The translations under genes and the position numbers were made by a program. From assembly GCA_003260075.1 (NCBI GenBank), contig QLIY01000298.1:1-64000 (forward strand): DNA of 64,000 bases, written 5' to 3'. Positions 1-15,300 of the stretch are shown here, piece by piece. Positions within the stretch are counted from its first letter, which is position 1. Each line of letters begins with the position of its first letter. Below the pieces are notes generated by a model. It made no database searches, was not told the origin of the DNA, and saw nothing but the letters and a program-made list of their open reading frames with translations. The stretch is from Phallusia mammillata. Taxonomy: Eukaryota > Chordata > Ascidiacea > Phlebobranchia > Ascidiidae.

Positions 1-389
1 CGTGTGTCACGAGTTTTGTGTTTTGCACTTCTGGGCCACCGTACAAACTACTTTTAAAGTTAAATAGCGAATACTTTGAATAGCGCTTTTGTTGCGGTTA
101 GTTCATTGCTTAAAATAGAAAAATAATAAGATAATAATATGGTATATAGGTGCGCCTATAGGTGCACAAAAATAAAGTTTCGTACCTTCTCCACATCGCC
201 TGGCTTTACAAATTACCTCTTCACCACCTAAAATATAAAAAGCGTAATTAATATGTCGACAAGAAATATTTAGAGAGACGAATAAAACCATCAGTTACAA
301 AAAAGATAAAAATACCACACACATTTAAATTGGAACCAATTCGCTACTCAATTACTTCTGCGTTTTGTAGGAAAAACTTCCGTGTACAC
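1..389. other. AT-rich sequence without a recognised gene
   Basis: No coding signal, RNA gene or repeat could be supported here. Short ORFs of about 60 codons are low-complexity and look like chance. Bases 382-389 are the left target-site duplication of the next element. Confidence 0.5.
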
Positions 390-801
390 CAGTGGTTCTC
401 AAACTTTTTTCTAATTTTATCAAAGCGGTCCCTTTGCCATTATTTCGAGGGCTCGCGGTCCTTAAGATGGAATGTGATTTCAGAAAAACGAAAATTGATT
501 GCAGGATTGTAGCTAGTTTTGCGCAGGATAATGATCCAAAGACAGCTTGTGACATTACAGACAAGACAAAAAGCAGTACGGTTGTGCGCGAACAATTGCA
601 TTTTTGATAGTTGTTATTCAAGAAAGGCTATTATTTAGCAATGGAGACAGTCGAATCTCAATTCTAATTTGATTTAAACTTATTCAGTGGCACAAACTGA
701 CGCTAAATAAGATTATAGAATTACTTCAACCGCTTCGCGGTCCCCCTAAAATTGCCTTACGGACCCCTAAAGGACCGCGGACCCCAGTTTGAGAAGCGCT
801 G
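390..801. mobile_element. hAT-type MITE, family a
   Basis: The element has terminal inverted repeats: it begins CAGTGGTTCTCAAACT and ends AGTTTGAGAAGCGCTG. It is flanked by an 8-bp direct repeat, gtgtacac at 382-389 and gtgtacat at 802-809 (one mismatch), which is the target-site duplication size expected of hAT transposons. No transposase ORF is present, so it is non-autonomous. An inverted relative lies at about 23.26-23.70 kb, interrupted by a poly-C run. Confidence 0.88.
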
Positions 802-809
802 GTGTACAT

Positions 810-3201
810 CTACGGTACTAAAAAGTTTACGTTACTAAATTTACCTTCACCTACAGTAATAAACAGAAATAAACTAAAAATATCCAAAATCCACAGACGA
901 TACATTGTATGTTTGCCTGCTTTCCTTGACGTGTTGTAAGTCTCAGAAAACCTTTACGCACATGGTGTTTATATATACGTGTCTCATCTTGTCATAATAA
1001 CTGTTTCCACAAACAAATGTGAGTCATTCAAGTCATCCAAAGGTTTATGTGTGGATGACTTTTCGAGTGATACTGTCAACTATCTATTGCATTGTTGCTC
1101 GGCAAAACAAAAATTTGGTAAGACGTATGTGAAGTTCTTCTGTTCCACTATTACCTTTGTTTGGAACTACAAGGAACAAGTTTAAAGAAACAAAAAAATG
1201 AATTTTAAAACTTTAAATTTTTTAATGTAGTTTACATTTTTGCTGTTAGTGTTATTTTCAATGTTATTTTTGTGTTACTTTCGTATTTTCTCCATTAGAT
1301 CCACGTTTTCCAGGTAGGCTGTTCGATAACAACGCACATACGTTGCACATGACAGGTTTGAGTTGAAAGCACTCGAAACAGTATCTTACATGCATGCATC
1401 ATTTGAGTGTTTCTTACATTGAACAGGTTTAATCATTCAGACATGTGGGGGTGTTGGCAAGAAAAAGGAAAATTTCAGAGCTGACTGGTAATCGTTCAGA
1501 AATATAATGAATCACCTAAGGTGATTTTAAAGGTGATTCACCTTTAAAATCAAAACTCGCTGTAAATGACGCCACTCAACGATTAGGTAGCTGTCACCGA
1601 TGACAACCACCACCGATGCTGTCACCAAATATGCACTCACCAGACGAAGTTGTTCAAATTATATCGATAGGTAGTTAGTCACGACAGTATGTTCCGTGTT
1701 CAGCTAAAACGCAACCTGATTGAATGTTAGGTTTATAGCAGACACGTACAACAAGGGACTGGCGGGTCAAAAGTAAAGTATGGAGAGTGACCATGACTAA
1801 AACATAAATCACCCTGAAGGGTTTGTTGCGTATAAGAGCGGTGTTTTTCAACCTTCTTTAAGCCACAGACTCCGTGTGCAACAAAATTAAATCGCGGAAA
1901 ACCGAACGAAAATTAATAATGTTGCAATAAATTGAATAAGCTCACACTCAACCGCTGTATTGTACTTTTGCAACATTCTTAATGATACATAACAATACAT
2001 GAAGCAAATCACGGTGGTACCTTTATCACCGGTTGAGAATCACTGGCGTAGAGAGCACTTTGTATTTCGTTCTATGTTATGGAGAAATAATAACTGTTTA
2101 GGTAAATGGAGGATATGTGAAATATAAGTTTACTTATTTTGCAAATACAAGCAGTTACTTTAACACAATGTGCTACTGCATATGTCATTGTATATCAAAC
2201 ACAAGATGTTATTTCTTAATAACATTCATAATAACTTTGTAACATTAGGTGCTGTGAATCATTGGTATTTGGACAACCCAATCAAGCGCACACAGTGTTA
2301 ACTGAGCCTTTCCTGATTTGAAAATCCTTTAAACTTGATGACGTGAGAGTAACGTGTTGTATGTTGGGACGAGAATTGAAAATTCTCCTACAGGATACCG
2401 ACGTCGGCTTAACGTTTACTTGTGTACATGAGTCACTTTGATTAAATATATCCCATTTCATCATCATATTCAATGATCAGTCTACCACAGGCAATGTTGT
2501 TTTATCCAGTGTTATGTATGTGTTGTCTGTCTGGGCTTTGCAGCAAATAGGTAGAGCAAGTTTGTATTTTAGTTTACTTTCGACAATATAATTTCCTGAC
2601 TTATTATTGTACACACTATTTTCCATGCTGTTTTGATGCAATTCAGAATAACATTTACCTAGTTTTCGATCATTAAAGCTATAACTATTTACATTTTTGC
2701 GTGGTTCAACCAGCAATGCGTACTATTGATAAATTGTATTGTCCCATAAATTTACTTCACACGAAACTACCGTCAGGGTTTATTTTCAAGTTAAACCACG
2801 CCGTTTGTCCCGAACACAAGTGGTTAGATTGGGTTTCGTAACTTGTCCCATCAACGCTTCGCAAGCTTCGATGCTTTCAATCACCATGAAATTTGACCCC
2901 CTCATATAGCAGCAGTAGCAGTTTTTAATAGAAGTGTTAACTGCAGAGCGTCTAACAGTGCCTTCGACTTGTCGTGCTTTACAACGTCTCAATTTCCGGC
3001 TTGTTGTTTTTATAGCTACGACGTTTTGTATTACCGAACAAAATGAACTGAACGTAAATCACTCGATTTTTGGTGAAATGTGTATTACAACAATAACAAA
3101 TTTGAGTTACAGTCATGATTCGACAAAGCGTATTTACACAATACGAACACAAAAATTCATCAGCATATAGAAATCTATGCATTAATTATACAACAAGGTA
3201 A
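810..3201. other. Intergenic region downstream of gene 1
   Basis: No convincing gene was found. It holds a 29-bp palindrome at about 1523-1551 (14-bp arms around one base) and the MITE listed at 1839-2045. The small ORFs do not resemble known domains. Confidence 0.5.
1839..2045. mobile_element. hAT-like MITE
   Basis: Termini CGGTGTTTTTCAACC and GGTTGAGAATCACTG form an imperfect inverted repeat of the same CAGTG...TCAA style as the other hAT MITEs in the window. The flanks (tataagag and gcgtagag) match only partly, so the insertion is probably old. Confidence 0.55.
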
Positions 3202-6200
3202 TTAAGGCAGGTTGGAGTGGCTAGGACTGACAGTGGCAGCCGCACTCGACTTCGTAGCATCTGAAGACGCCGCGAAAGAAAATCTTCTAATCATGTCATC
3301 ACTCAGATTGCAGTGGCAACACAGTCTTGCCCGAATGGGATTCCACCAAAAGTTGAACATGTCCTCCCTCTTTACGCAGGTGATGTAGAAGAGAAACACA
3401 CCCTGCCATTTGTTTTCTTATTAACATGTTTTGTAAAGACAATGGTACTGAACATACAGCTTTATTGCAGGAACATTTTAACAGAGGCAAAATTATGTGC
3501 CGTTTCACTGTCAACAATACGGTCAAAAAGTTGTGCTAGCAGCATACAATAGGTAATATAAAATGATTTTCATTAGGAACTTTCGAAAATCCAACAATTA
3601 ACAAAGGTTCGTAGGATTGCCACAAGTAACAATAATATTTAAATCTCAAGCAGGTTCTATGTGCAAACTATACACAAAAACGTCTCCGTACCTGAAACGA
3701 ATTGAACAATGTAAACAGCCAGTTCAATACGAGGTGGTACGTTTCATCTGTGGCAAAAAGCATGAAGATCCCCAAAACCCACGTAATTCCGAGTGTAAAG
3801 GAAAGAATACAAGCCATAACCACTTGTTGAGATGTGGTGAATTTTTTAGCTGTAGACTTGATCTAACGTACAAGTAAAATATTAATAATTGGCGTTTATT
3901 TAATTGTAGCATCGTCAGTAACAACGGTTAACCTCAATACCGCCATGTGGCTGCATTAACATATACGGGACAATGTTCAGTTACTCTACAGGAAATAGCG
4001 TACACCAGGGGTGGGCAACCTTTGTTACTGTAGGGCCAATTATAAATGTCAAAATGGGATCGCGGGCCGCACCTGTGTATAACACAAAGTGATTTTGCTT
4101 GGTTTCTTACCAAATATGCTTAACTACAAGTATAATTCGTATTTAAATCTAGCCACATTTTGCCAGATCGCAGAAAACTAGCATCAGGCGCATTAATCAG
4201 CTCAAAAATGTTATAATTGGACTCGTTTGCCAGTACTTTTGAAATCCAAGCGTCTTTGCGGGCCGCACAACCTTGACTGAAGGACCGCATGCGGCCCGCG
4301 GGTTGCCCAGCCCTGGCGTACACGGTCTACTGCTAAAACAGTCATATGTCCTATTAAAATTCTATTAATGATAATATATACCATTGAACAATTTTAAAAC
4401 TTTCACCTGCGCACAATGTTAGTGTTTTTATAATAATTAGGCTACAGTTGCAGTTAAAAATGAAAAAAATTGCCTAATAAAAAATACTTACTTTTTGGCG
4501 TTTACAAAAAAGTTTAACCAAGACCAGCACAAGTATAACAATATTGTTGACCAACACCAGACCCACAATCAGTAAAAATCCAACAAAAAGAGAGGAGCCA
4601 TGAAGCCAACACATGTTCTCTGCACGGTAAGTTGATGACAAGTATTTTGGATCACCTGAAAGCAAAGGTTTTCAGCTACACTAGACAACCACTAAGCAAA
4701 ATCGCATCCTGGGGTTAACAAGCTTTCCAAACCAACATCAGCAAAATGTCGGCAGAATTTTCTATTTTTCAACATACAGATCCATTCTCTTTAGTGTTTA
4801 TAATACCGCAAAAACTAGTAATGTAGGGTATATTATCACATTATCTTCCTATATCAAAGTTAAGATATATGTTGACATGATGTGGACTGGATGAATTCGG
4901 GGCTCATAGCGTGAGTACACGTACTATTACTGAAAGAAACACACCTTTTACACACAAATCCTCGTTAAACTGCAGCTTATCAAAATATAAAAACGTCAAA
5001 CAAACATTCATTCCAACAACCAAGAAAGGAAAACCATAGGCAAAAATACAAGCCTTCATCATATAGGATTTGCTGGAAACGGTGAAAACCTGTGAAACAA
5101 ACAAAAGTGGTATAGTGAGACTACCTTCTACATAAATTCCACGAAAAATAAACCTTAACAAGCGCTGTGTATAGTTTGTGGCTGTACACTGCCATCCACA
5201 TCCAGCTTGTCAGAAAAGTGTATTGCATAACAACAGTGAGAACTGTACATACTTCAGAGTATTCGACTTTTGAAACACCAAATAAGAACACTACATAGGC
5301 CACAAGAAGGTTGATGCAAACATGAAGTTGAATCTGGTTTGGTCCTTTTCTTAATTGGGGTCTAAATTGTAAAAAAATGTTGTTTAACACATAAAATCGA
5401 GTTTACTGCAGACTAAACAACATCCAGTTTTCCTAGTATTCAGTAGGAAATGCACCATGTATATTTCGGAATGTTAAATATATATATCACTCATTTTCCC
5501 ATTTGGAAGTAAATTGTCAACGAAAGCAGGAATTGGATGAATTCTCTGTTTTCAGTTCATTTTTTCGGTGTTCTTTTGTGCTGTTGAACGTAGCTTTGGG
5601 TTACAGCGGGCAACATACGGCCCGCCACGGGATTTTTGAGCGGCCCGCGGACAGTTTCGGGTCTTACATGATAATGTGGCCCGCGGCCACAGTCTGCCGC
5701 AATCCCCCACTGCTTGCTTACTGCGTCAAATTATAGTTGTAGCAAAAATAGCAAAAATCTTTCCCGCCGTTGTTACCATTTATTATACGTTGTCACGACA
5801 TAACTGCCAACCATGTGTGNTGTGTGTGGCCTGCTTTCACGGTTTCCTTTGTTTCCACACGTGTAGCCTAGTTAGTGTTTCAGCAGTATCCAAGTCTGTG
5901 GTGTGTGCAATAAATTTGCTGTGGTGAATAATTTTATGCTATATCAGCTAGATTGTTTGGACTGTATTGTATTTGTAGTGTTCGTTAATATATTTGGTTT
6001 AGGTGGTCAAAAATTTGTTTTAAATCACTGGATAAATACGCGATTAATGTATCGATTCACGAATCCGGCCTGCCAAGTACTTCATTTTTCCATATCAGGC
6101 CCGCCGACTGGAGAAGAAGGGTTACAGTAAAGTTTACAAAGTTTTTGGTCAAACGATTGTTAACAAGCAAGCAACTGTAAGGTGTTTTACTGCTAATGAT

Positions 6201-6333
6201 TAATCGGCAATACTATTACAAACTTGTTCAGTAGATGAAGTATAATGGTGGCAACGAAACAAAAAATTGAGAATCCACATCCGACATCACTTACGATGGA
6301 AAGAACAACATCTTGAGGTACTTCGACCGTTGA
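3202..6333 (-). CDS. Gene 1, 7TM block and cytoplasmic tail exons
   Basis: Six exons carry the heptahelical domain. 6224-6333 is TM1 (STVEVPQDVVLS then a hydrophobic run). 5154-5361 is TM2-TM3, with [13 protein letters not shown], the conserved Cys in EVCTVL and SWMWMAVY. 4945-5089 is TM4. 4492-4655 is TM5, with NMCWL supplying the second-loop Cys-Trp. 3692-3862 is TM6-TM7 (LGITWVLG, LNWLFTLFNSFQ). 3202-3402 holds [14 protein letters not shown] and a Ser/Ala-rich tail ending at TAA 3202-3204. The TM6-TM7 acceptor is the AG just before ATCAAGTCTACA; the nearer CAG would be out of frame. Exon lengths match gene 2 one by one except the tail. Confidence 0.93.
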
Positions 6334-9300
6334 CTGTAAGTTAACAGTATTGCAATATAGTTGTTTAGACCAAAGTTTAACACGCAAATTTAACTTACAA
6401 CTAGAAGTGCAAAGCTGGTCAAGTGATCACATTTACACTCTGGAGGATGAGCACTGTTGTCAAGGCAACATCCATCTGTCTTCCAATCAGAAACATCTGG
6501 ATCCCAATATGCACATTGCTGACGAACTTTTTCAGCCTTAAAACATTTTAATGTCATCACTTGAGTTTTCGCTTGGAGAAAGAAATTGTCTAATGTTTCG
6601 ACGACTGTTACCCAAATGCATGTTTAAATGGACACTTTGTACAATAGTTGACAAAGATATTTTTCTGCGTATTTGTGTTTCAAATTTATTGCAAGCAAAA
6701 ACATGTTTCTGTGTGATGTTCCTCGTTTCTGTGGACGATAGCTGTTTGGCTGTTGGTGCAGTTACCTTTAAATTTGTGGAAATATGTTTCTGTCCGTATT
6801 TCGCCTTTTCGTTTCTATGTTTGATTGACACAGGTGGGTTCAGCTCAGTGAGCGAGGTGCCGTTGCCAACTTCCACAGTTATAACCTGCAAAAAACCTCT
6901 TTAGTGAATAAACACAGCTGAACGTAAAACAAACTTTAAACTCAGCCAATGTTAGCCTACATCTAATAGTGGTTTACTGGGAAAATAGTTATGATTGGAC
7001 TAATACCCAAAAATCTGTTTCACCCAACTTACGAATTCTGGACTCTTGTTCGAGGGAAACAAAAAGTTTCCTTTGTGTAGCAGAAAGACCGTTTTGAACT
7101 TCTTTCCATTCATTTGACTTTGTGCCTTGGATAAAACCGAACCTGGTATGGAAGCGTTAATGGGGACAACATTCTCAGCATTGCTAACTTCTGGTGCAAA
7201 CCAAAGTGCAGCTGGATCAATTTGCATAGATTGTTCCACAACCTGTAACCGATAAGGATAACAACAGTAAACTGCTGAAAAAAAGTCTATTCCTTCAGTT
7301 CTCTGGTCAGATTGTGTCATGACAACAATCATCCATCAATTGTCTTTGACTTATTGAACTTGCAGTCACATCATTTACAATGCTATATTTTTAATTGGAT
7401 TTAGTCTGTAAAACAACTGAGGGGTCAATCAAAATAAAAATGTGCCACACTTTAGTAATTGTCTTGTTCGTATGACAGCTATAACAGTTTAAATTACACG
7501 TTGTTGACCAAAACGTACAAAGAAAGGCAAGGGACCATTAAGCTATATTTTTAATACTTGTTTTTGTAAATTTTTTTCGGCAAAATTACCTTAAGTGATA
7601 CCGATTTTGTTTTTATTTCGATTGATGAACCGGTGTCGTTATCAAACGAAACACGGTGAGCGAAAAAACTTAGAGATTGAGTAATATTTTTCCTCATTTC
7701 GTTGACATGTTCTGAAGAGACTTCTATGTTTTCTGACATCATTTCCAGCGATTCGCTAGCAGATGTAATGACTGTGACAACGTTAACTAAGGTATCCTTT
7801 GTAACCTGTTTAATAATTGCACATTGCATGAGGTCATATAGCTAGGTTTTGTTTATTCGCTTTATTTTTACCTCAGTAACCGCTTGTGCGATTGAGTTTA
7901 CAACCTCGAGTGAATCTTCAATCTCTTCTGGCTGCAAATCTGTTCCCGATGTGATAATTTGTAGAGAACTGGCTACTTGTTCGACACTTTCTTTTGTCAC
8001 GTCTGATGTATTGATCTGTAAGACAAGTTATAATCTTTCAAAAACCAACTTAAAGTTGTTACGTAACAATGGTGATTGTTTCATTGAATTCCAATACGAA
8101 TGGTATTGTCACAAAGGGACAATGATCTCATTCGTTTACTGTAGCATGTTAACTACCGGCTACGATTTATGTGACAGTTGCAAGTTTATGCCTTTTCGTA
8201 AGGATACTGAAGATGCAATCCGATGAGGGTAAACGTGACAAATGTGTCCATATGTTGTTATTAGAATAAAGTTTCTGACAGTGTGTTGCAAATTTGACTC
8301 AATGTACTTGAAAAGTTATTCAAAATGTCAATGTCTCAAATTTAGGCAGTGATGTTGTAAATTGGATGTGTAATCGTAAAATGCTTTGGATTTTTTTGAA
8401 TGTGATTTTGTCTACGAACTATTTAGCCTGTGTTGTTTAACCGAACAGTCTAAAGGTAATGCTTTTAAAGCTGTTGGTGTAATCAACCGGACTTCTTGTT
8501 TTGGCTCTACAATATTTTTAAGCCTCTGCATCCAAACATGCAGGTACCAGGAGGCTCCTAATAGTTGTTTCACATTTAGCAACGGACAAGCTTGTAAGGT
8601 CATATTTGGACGTATGAAGCAATCCATTGTTTGTTTCTTTTATACATGGACTGCAACGTAAAGATGCTTGTGAAAAACCTTTAAAGAAACAGGGGTTTGG
8701 TAAGCAAAACAACAAAAACGGTTTTATTGATGTCGAGCACCAACCTTTAGGGCAGATTTCTACAGAGTAGCTCAATTTGTTGGCAGATACTTCAGGGAAA
8801 ACAAAACCTCCAAACGAAAGTCCTTTGCAAGAAGCTACATACAAATTATACAAAGAGTGGTGACCTAGCACATTTTTTGCCTTACACATGTTGGCTATTT
8901 TAACATGATGTACTGAAACACAAGGACGCACAAACTGCAAATAATGATGTAATATGAGTTATAACCATCCATATTACATGTAGTTCAATATGACTAAGGC
9001 AGCAATTGTATATGAAACGCAGCAATTGACGCCCCACAGTAACGTATTGTAATCTTACATACTGTCCAAATTCCATCCAACTTTGACATTGTAAAATTCT
9101 ACTAGTTCTTGGGAGGCCAGCAAGGTATAGCATAAAAAACTGACATTGCACAAAGGCATATATTTAAAAACTAACTTTTATGCTTCTTACATCATAAGGC
9201 TCTTTACATACCCCCTCTAATCTGCGAAACAAGGCCCACAAATAACGAAATTATTCTGCATTGAAGCAACTTAAGTTTAGAAACATTGTGGTTTTTCCGA

Positions 9301-12300
9301 CCTACAAAATTGCTAAATTTTATTATATTTAAACGCCAAAGGCCTAAATCTACAGATACATGACAAACATAGTTAAAAAAATTGTTAGGTAGCCTCATTG
9401 AACACCAGTGCCCTCACCCCACCCCTGGTCTAGAATCAACATTTACTGCAAGAGCTTTGCAGTTAATGCATACTTGTTCGTGGTACTCCTTGTAAAATTA
9501 GATCATTGATTTGGTTCGTTTTTATGAAATCTTGATACATAGTCAAAAACACATTTGAGGGTTGAAATTGAGTGAATTGCACCAAGTACCTAGAAAGTAA
9601 ATATTCTCCATGTAAAATGAGTTTACAATCTACCTGAAAATAATTGGTGGCTTTGTCATAACTAATGAAACCAGGGCTACTCAAATGGCGGACCACGGTC
9701 CATATCTGGATCTTTGGGCTGTTTTATATGGACCTCGATGGTCTTTGGATTACTGCTACAAACACTGTTAATTGTGTGTTAAATACTTAAACATTGCTAT
9801 GTAGCAGCAGTTTATGACTTGGGTCGGCATAGCAGTTTCTCTGGGGACTTTAGGGAGCTTAAATGTTTTTACAATCCAATGGGACGTCCGATTGTGTAAC
9901 TGTGAAGACAAAAAATGTTCCTTTATTCCACTACACAATTAACAAAAGGGCGATTGTTTGTGCACAATTTCATTTGTGATGCAATTAACTGAATCATTGC
10001 CTTTCGGAGTAATCCTGCAAAACTAAAAACAATATTTTCGGTATGACGTTGTTCCAACATATTTTGGCAAGGAACAAAATTTGGTTTAGAGTAGAACTCA
10101 GGCTTTTGTTTTGCTGACATCAAAACATTTCTTACAGAAGACAGTGCTCAGACCTTGTTAATTTTACTTTGTTAACTGGACTATTGACAAAACAATTTGA
10201 GTAGCGCTGAATTATACCGTACCTTCTACATTTGAAAAGGTGTAACAAGTATACAAATATATGTATGTTTTATGTATACCTAACAACAGAAGAATTTGAA
10301 ATACTTTCGATGAAAACATTTTGAACATTGACACTTCCAGATTGAAATATTTGCAGTAAATCTTCTTTTAGTTTTTGAGATATCCCTCCAATATCAATTT
10401 GGCTGCTGTCAAGGTCTTGAGCGAATTCGTGCAGAAAAATATCTTCAGGTGCAACTGAACAACAAACATGGCAAATTATCAGGTAAATGTGAAAAAAGAC
10501 TAAACTGTTTTAGTTTCTGCAATAATACATTTAACAAAGTCAACAAGTAGCTCTATAAAACAGCTCATAAACTTGAATTTTAAAGTTCTTAAACAATAAA
10601 AATTGACACTTTCAAAATACATAAAAAAGTATGACCATTTTACTGTAGTTCTATTTTGCTATTATGTTAATCAAAGAAATACCAATCTGTTGACATTGGG
10701 GGCTAGTTGTCCATTCTCCACTGTCTTTACAAGTTATTGCAGCAGAACCATCTATCTCATAGCCAGCAATACAAGTGTATGTGACAACATTGTTGGATAT
10801 TGGAGTGTATGACCCAGAATTTGGTGTGAAACTTGCCATGTGGGTAAAGTTTGGTGGGATTGGACAGACTGTTCAGAAAAATAATATTTGTTTTAGTTTT
10901 GCATTATAATCAACTCCCTCAAAAGTGACAAAATTACTATAAAATTTGCTTGATAGTACGAACCAATTTGCTGGCATTGAGGAACAGTTGTCCAATTGCC
11001 ACTGTTCTGACAAGTTATTGTAGCAGATCCATTAATTTTATACCCAGCAGTACAAGTGTATGTGACAACATTGTTTGATATTGGAGTGTATGGACCAGAA
11101 TTTGGTGTGAAACTTGCCATGTTGGTAACATTAGGAGGATTTGGACAAACTATGAAGAATAATAACATTTTGCACCAGCATGTTACTGAAAAGAGTTCCA
11201 CGGAAACAGCACAAAACAAAAATGAAAAACACGATACAAACCAATTTGTTGACATTGTGGGCTAGTTGTCCATTCTTCACTGTCCTGGCAAGTTATTGTA
11301 GCAGATCCACCAATTTTGTACCCAGTAGCACAAGTGTATGTGACAACATTGTTGAAGATTGGAGTGTATGGTCCAGAACTTGGTGTAAAACTTTCCATGT
11401 TGCCAATAGTTACAGGTTTTGTACAAACTGGGAAAACCAAAATGAAGATTTTGTTCAACAAACACCACAAACCAAACTTTAAAATTGATCTACACACCTA
11501 TCTGTTTGCATTGAGGGCTAGTTGTCCATTCTCCACTGTCCTGACAAGTTATTGTAGCAGATCCATTAATTTTATAACCAGCATTACAAGCGTATGTGAC
11601 AACATTGTTGGATATTGGAATGTATGGTCCAGAACTTGGTGTGAACCTTACCATATTTGTAATGTTTGGAGGGATTGGACAGACTGTTCAGGAAATGATC
11701 CTTGTTTTAATTTTGCGTCATAGTTATTTCCTTTAAAAGTGACAAAACGACTACAAACATTGTTTGATAGTACGAACCAATTTGTTGGCATTTAGGACCA
11801 GTTGTCCAATTCCCACTTTCTTGACACATGATTGTAGCAGATGCATTAATTTTATACCCAGCAATACAAGTGTATGTGACAACATTGTTCGATATTGCAG
11901 TGTATGGTCCAGAATTTGGTGTGAAACTTACCATGTTGGTAACATTAGGAGGATTCGGACAAACTATCGAGAAAAACAACAGTTTGTAACTGAAAGGAAT
12001 TTCACAGAAACAGCACAAAACAATAATGAAAAATTAGATACATACAGATTTGTTGACATTGTGGGCTAGTTGTCCATTCTCCACTGTCCTGACAGGTTAT
12101 TGTAGGAGATCCATGCATTTTATACCCAGCATTACAAGTGTATGTGACAACATTGTTGGATATTGGAGAGTATGGTCCAAAATCCGATGTAAAATTTGCC
12201 ATGTGGGTAATATTTGGTGGGTTGGGGCAAACTGTAAGGTACAATATACACCCAACATATTACAAATTGTCCCCATAATTCATATTAAATAATTCAATTA

Positions 12301-15300
12301 AAACATAGTGATGCAATATGTACTTATTGGAAGGCATTTTGGAAAAGTTGTCCAATTTCCACTTTCCTGACATGTGATTGTAACTGATCCATTAATTTTA
12401 TTCCCAGCGTTACAAGTGTATGTGACAACGTTGTTGGATATTGGAGTGTATGGTCCAGTATTTGGGGTAAAACTTGCCATGTTGAAAATATTTGGGGGAT
12501 TAGGACAAACTGCCAAAAAAACAAAACAAATGACCAATTGTTATGTTGCAAATGTCTATTATATTAAACTCAGAGAAAAATTAAAATACCATGCATACCA
12601 ATTTGTTGACATTGAGGGTTTGTGGTCCATTTCCCACTGTCCTGGCAGGTTATTGTTGCAGAACCATCAATTTTATACCCAGCAGCACAAATGTATGTGA
12701 CATTATTGTTGGATATTGGAGTGTATGGTTCAGAATTTGGTGTAAAACTGGCCATGTTGCTAATGTTGAGGGGATTAGGACACACTGTTAAAAAAATGTT
12801 ACATTTAAGAGTTTATTTTGGGTTTGTAATTTTTTTAAAAATAGCATAAGTCAATTCTACTATGTCATATATACCTATTTCTTGACATTGTGGTGTTCGT
12901 GTCCATGTTTCACTTTCCTGACAAGTTATTGTAGCAGTTCCATGAATTTTATATCCAGCATTGCAAGTGTATGTGACAACGTTGTTCGATAACGGAGTGT
13001 ATGGCCCAGAACTGGGTATAAAACTTGCCATGTTGGTGATGTTGGTAGGATTTGGACAAGCTGAAAAGAAGTATTGAGTTTAATTAACATTGAAACAGAC
13101 TAAAATATATGATGTAGCAATCACTAGTCATACCAATTTGTAGACATTCAGGGCCAGTAGTCCAATTTCCATTGTTTTGACAAGTAATTCTGCTGCGTCC
13201 AACCATTCTACTTTCAGTAGTACAGGTGTATACGACAACATTGTTGGTTTTTGGAGTGTAAGGTCCAGTGATTGGTTGAAAGCTTGCCATATTGTCAATA
13301 AGCCCTGGATTTGTACAATCTGAAATTACAAAAAGCAGTTGGTACGGTCTGATGCTACAGTCTTTGCACTCTTCAGTTATTGCCATTTGTTGTGGCAAAT
13401 ATTTCTTTTTAGGAATTTTTATCTCAGTTTTAAACCCACGTGTTTCTTCACATGATGGTTTAGTTGTCCAAGTACCATTCGCCTGGCAAGTTATGGTGTT
13501 GGATCCTACTATTTTGTATCCAATGACACATGCATATGTAACAGTGTTGTTTTCTTCGGTAGTGTATGGTCCAGTGCTTGGCGTATAGCTCACCATGTTT
13601 AATATGTTTGTAGGAGCCGGGCATTCTGTAACTGCACAAGTTCAACTAAGTTAGATTTACTGGGTACACGCATTTTATTTTTATTTTGTGCACAGGAGCC
13701 AAATTAATTTGTTATTGGAACTCTTTTTGTCAATTGCTGCAAATTTGACAAAACATCTTTTGACAAAAAGATGTTATGGTAAACAAAATAGTATGGAAAG
13801 AAATACTGCAAAGAAATTGGCTTTAACGAGAATGTAAGTGGATTGGTGCATGTCAAAGAAGATCACACAATTTTACCAGGCTAGGAAATGAGCCTTCGAA
13901 GAAATGCCTTGGGGTCTTTAATTTTATACCTAAATCAGAAATAACACAATATTTCTTGTTTTCATTGTATATATTTAAGCAATCACATATCTTTACAAAT
14001 GTTTCTTCCTACCTCCAAGAAGCATGTACAAGGTGTTATTCAGTTTTAAGTCTTTCATGTGGTATCCATGTCAAAAAATAAAGATATACACATCGATGTA
14101 ACCTACGTGAAATTGCTAACTATATTTTGCAGAATGTTTTAGGTTTTAGGCAGTGCATATAATTTATGTTCCACTGTGTCAGGTGAAGTGGCGGCTCGTG
14201 CCTAAAATTTCTGGAGATGCTGCTCCAAATATTTAGCCTTAATAGAACATATAATTTGGCAACACAGAGAAAAATGACCTTTCTAGTTAGCCAGTATTTT
14301 GTCTTGAAAAACAAGTAATAAAATCTTAATAAAACAACGCCATTGTGACATAGTTCTTGTCAGTACATCAGTACAAACTGCAAACGGTATCATTTTGTTT
14401 ACTTGCTACACTCCAATTTTAATAACATGCAGTGATAATGTGGCACAAACACGCACATGAAACTGGTTTGAAACAAAGCGGTTGTAAATACGATGAAACA
14501 ACAACAATAAAAGGGAAAAATAGTATTTGAGTTGGACAACATTTAAGAAAAATCCTGACAATTGAGTAAATAGTTATAGTCGCAGCCAGCATTTTCAACA
14601 TAATCTGTAACACTTTACAGATTATTGCCCCACAAAATATTAGCCATGAAGCTTTTTATGGGTATCATCACTATCGAATTTAACAACTACATTATATTTA
14701 TTTCAGCTCTTGCTTATTTAAACATCTTAACCGTTTTGTGTATAGACTATTGACTTTCAGTTTCTAAACTGCTATACTTGCCGTCTTTTCCAGTACAAAA
14801 CTTCTCTAAATTTACAACACTCTCACTCAAATTTTCACCATAGTATCAAACCTTGCTTCCTTTTTACAAATAAAGTGAGTCATAAGTTATGTTTAGGCAA
14901 AGTAAAAAAGTCAGTGTATTTTTTCTTTTTTGCATTTTTATTTCACTGATTTATTATAAAGGTTGACTTGTTAATTTTTAAAGGTGTTAGATGCACAATC
15001 ATTCTAAAAAGTTACGATTAACCTTTAAAATTCATAAATTTAGGGATGGTAAAATAATTCTCTAATTACTGTTCTCCAGTCGAACTTACAAATATAGTAC
15101 AAGGGTTTGGCTTAGGACACAGTAGACGCGGAGCAGACAACACATCTAGCGCTACGTCAAGAGTGGAGCTGCGCGACAGCTTCTTGTCAACTATTTTACC
15201 CGGTATGTAGCTTTTCCAAGTGCGCATGCGCACAACGGCAAAACGTCATTAAACTGGAGCTGTAAAGCGCGCAGCTCCACCAAAGCAAGGAGTATAGAAT

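Noticed and set aside
3403-4491. Apparent absence of the TM6-TM7 exon in gene 1
   Set aside because: On closer reading it is present at 3692-3862. Its true acceptor is the AG before ATCAAGTCTACA, 15 bases upstream of the first stretch I had tested out of frame.
9040-9125. Possible extra exon of gene 1 between the SEA-like and HRM-like exons
   Set aside because: A short frame with a gtaaga-type donor exists, but no acceptor fits, gene 2 has no counterpart, and the flanking exons already join in phase.
10893-13588. Plus-strand ORFs overlapping the CCP exons (also at 46863-50381)
   Set aside because: They are shadows of the 186-bp CCP exons on the other strand and repeat with the same period.
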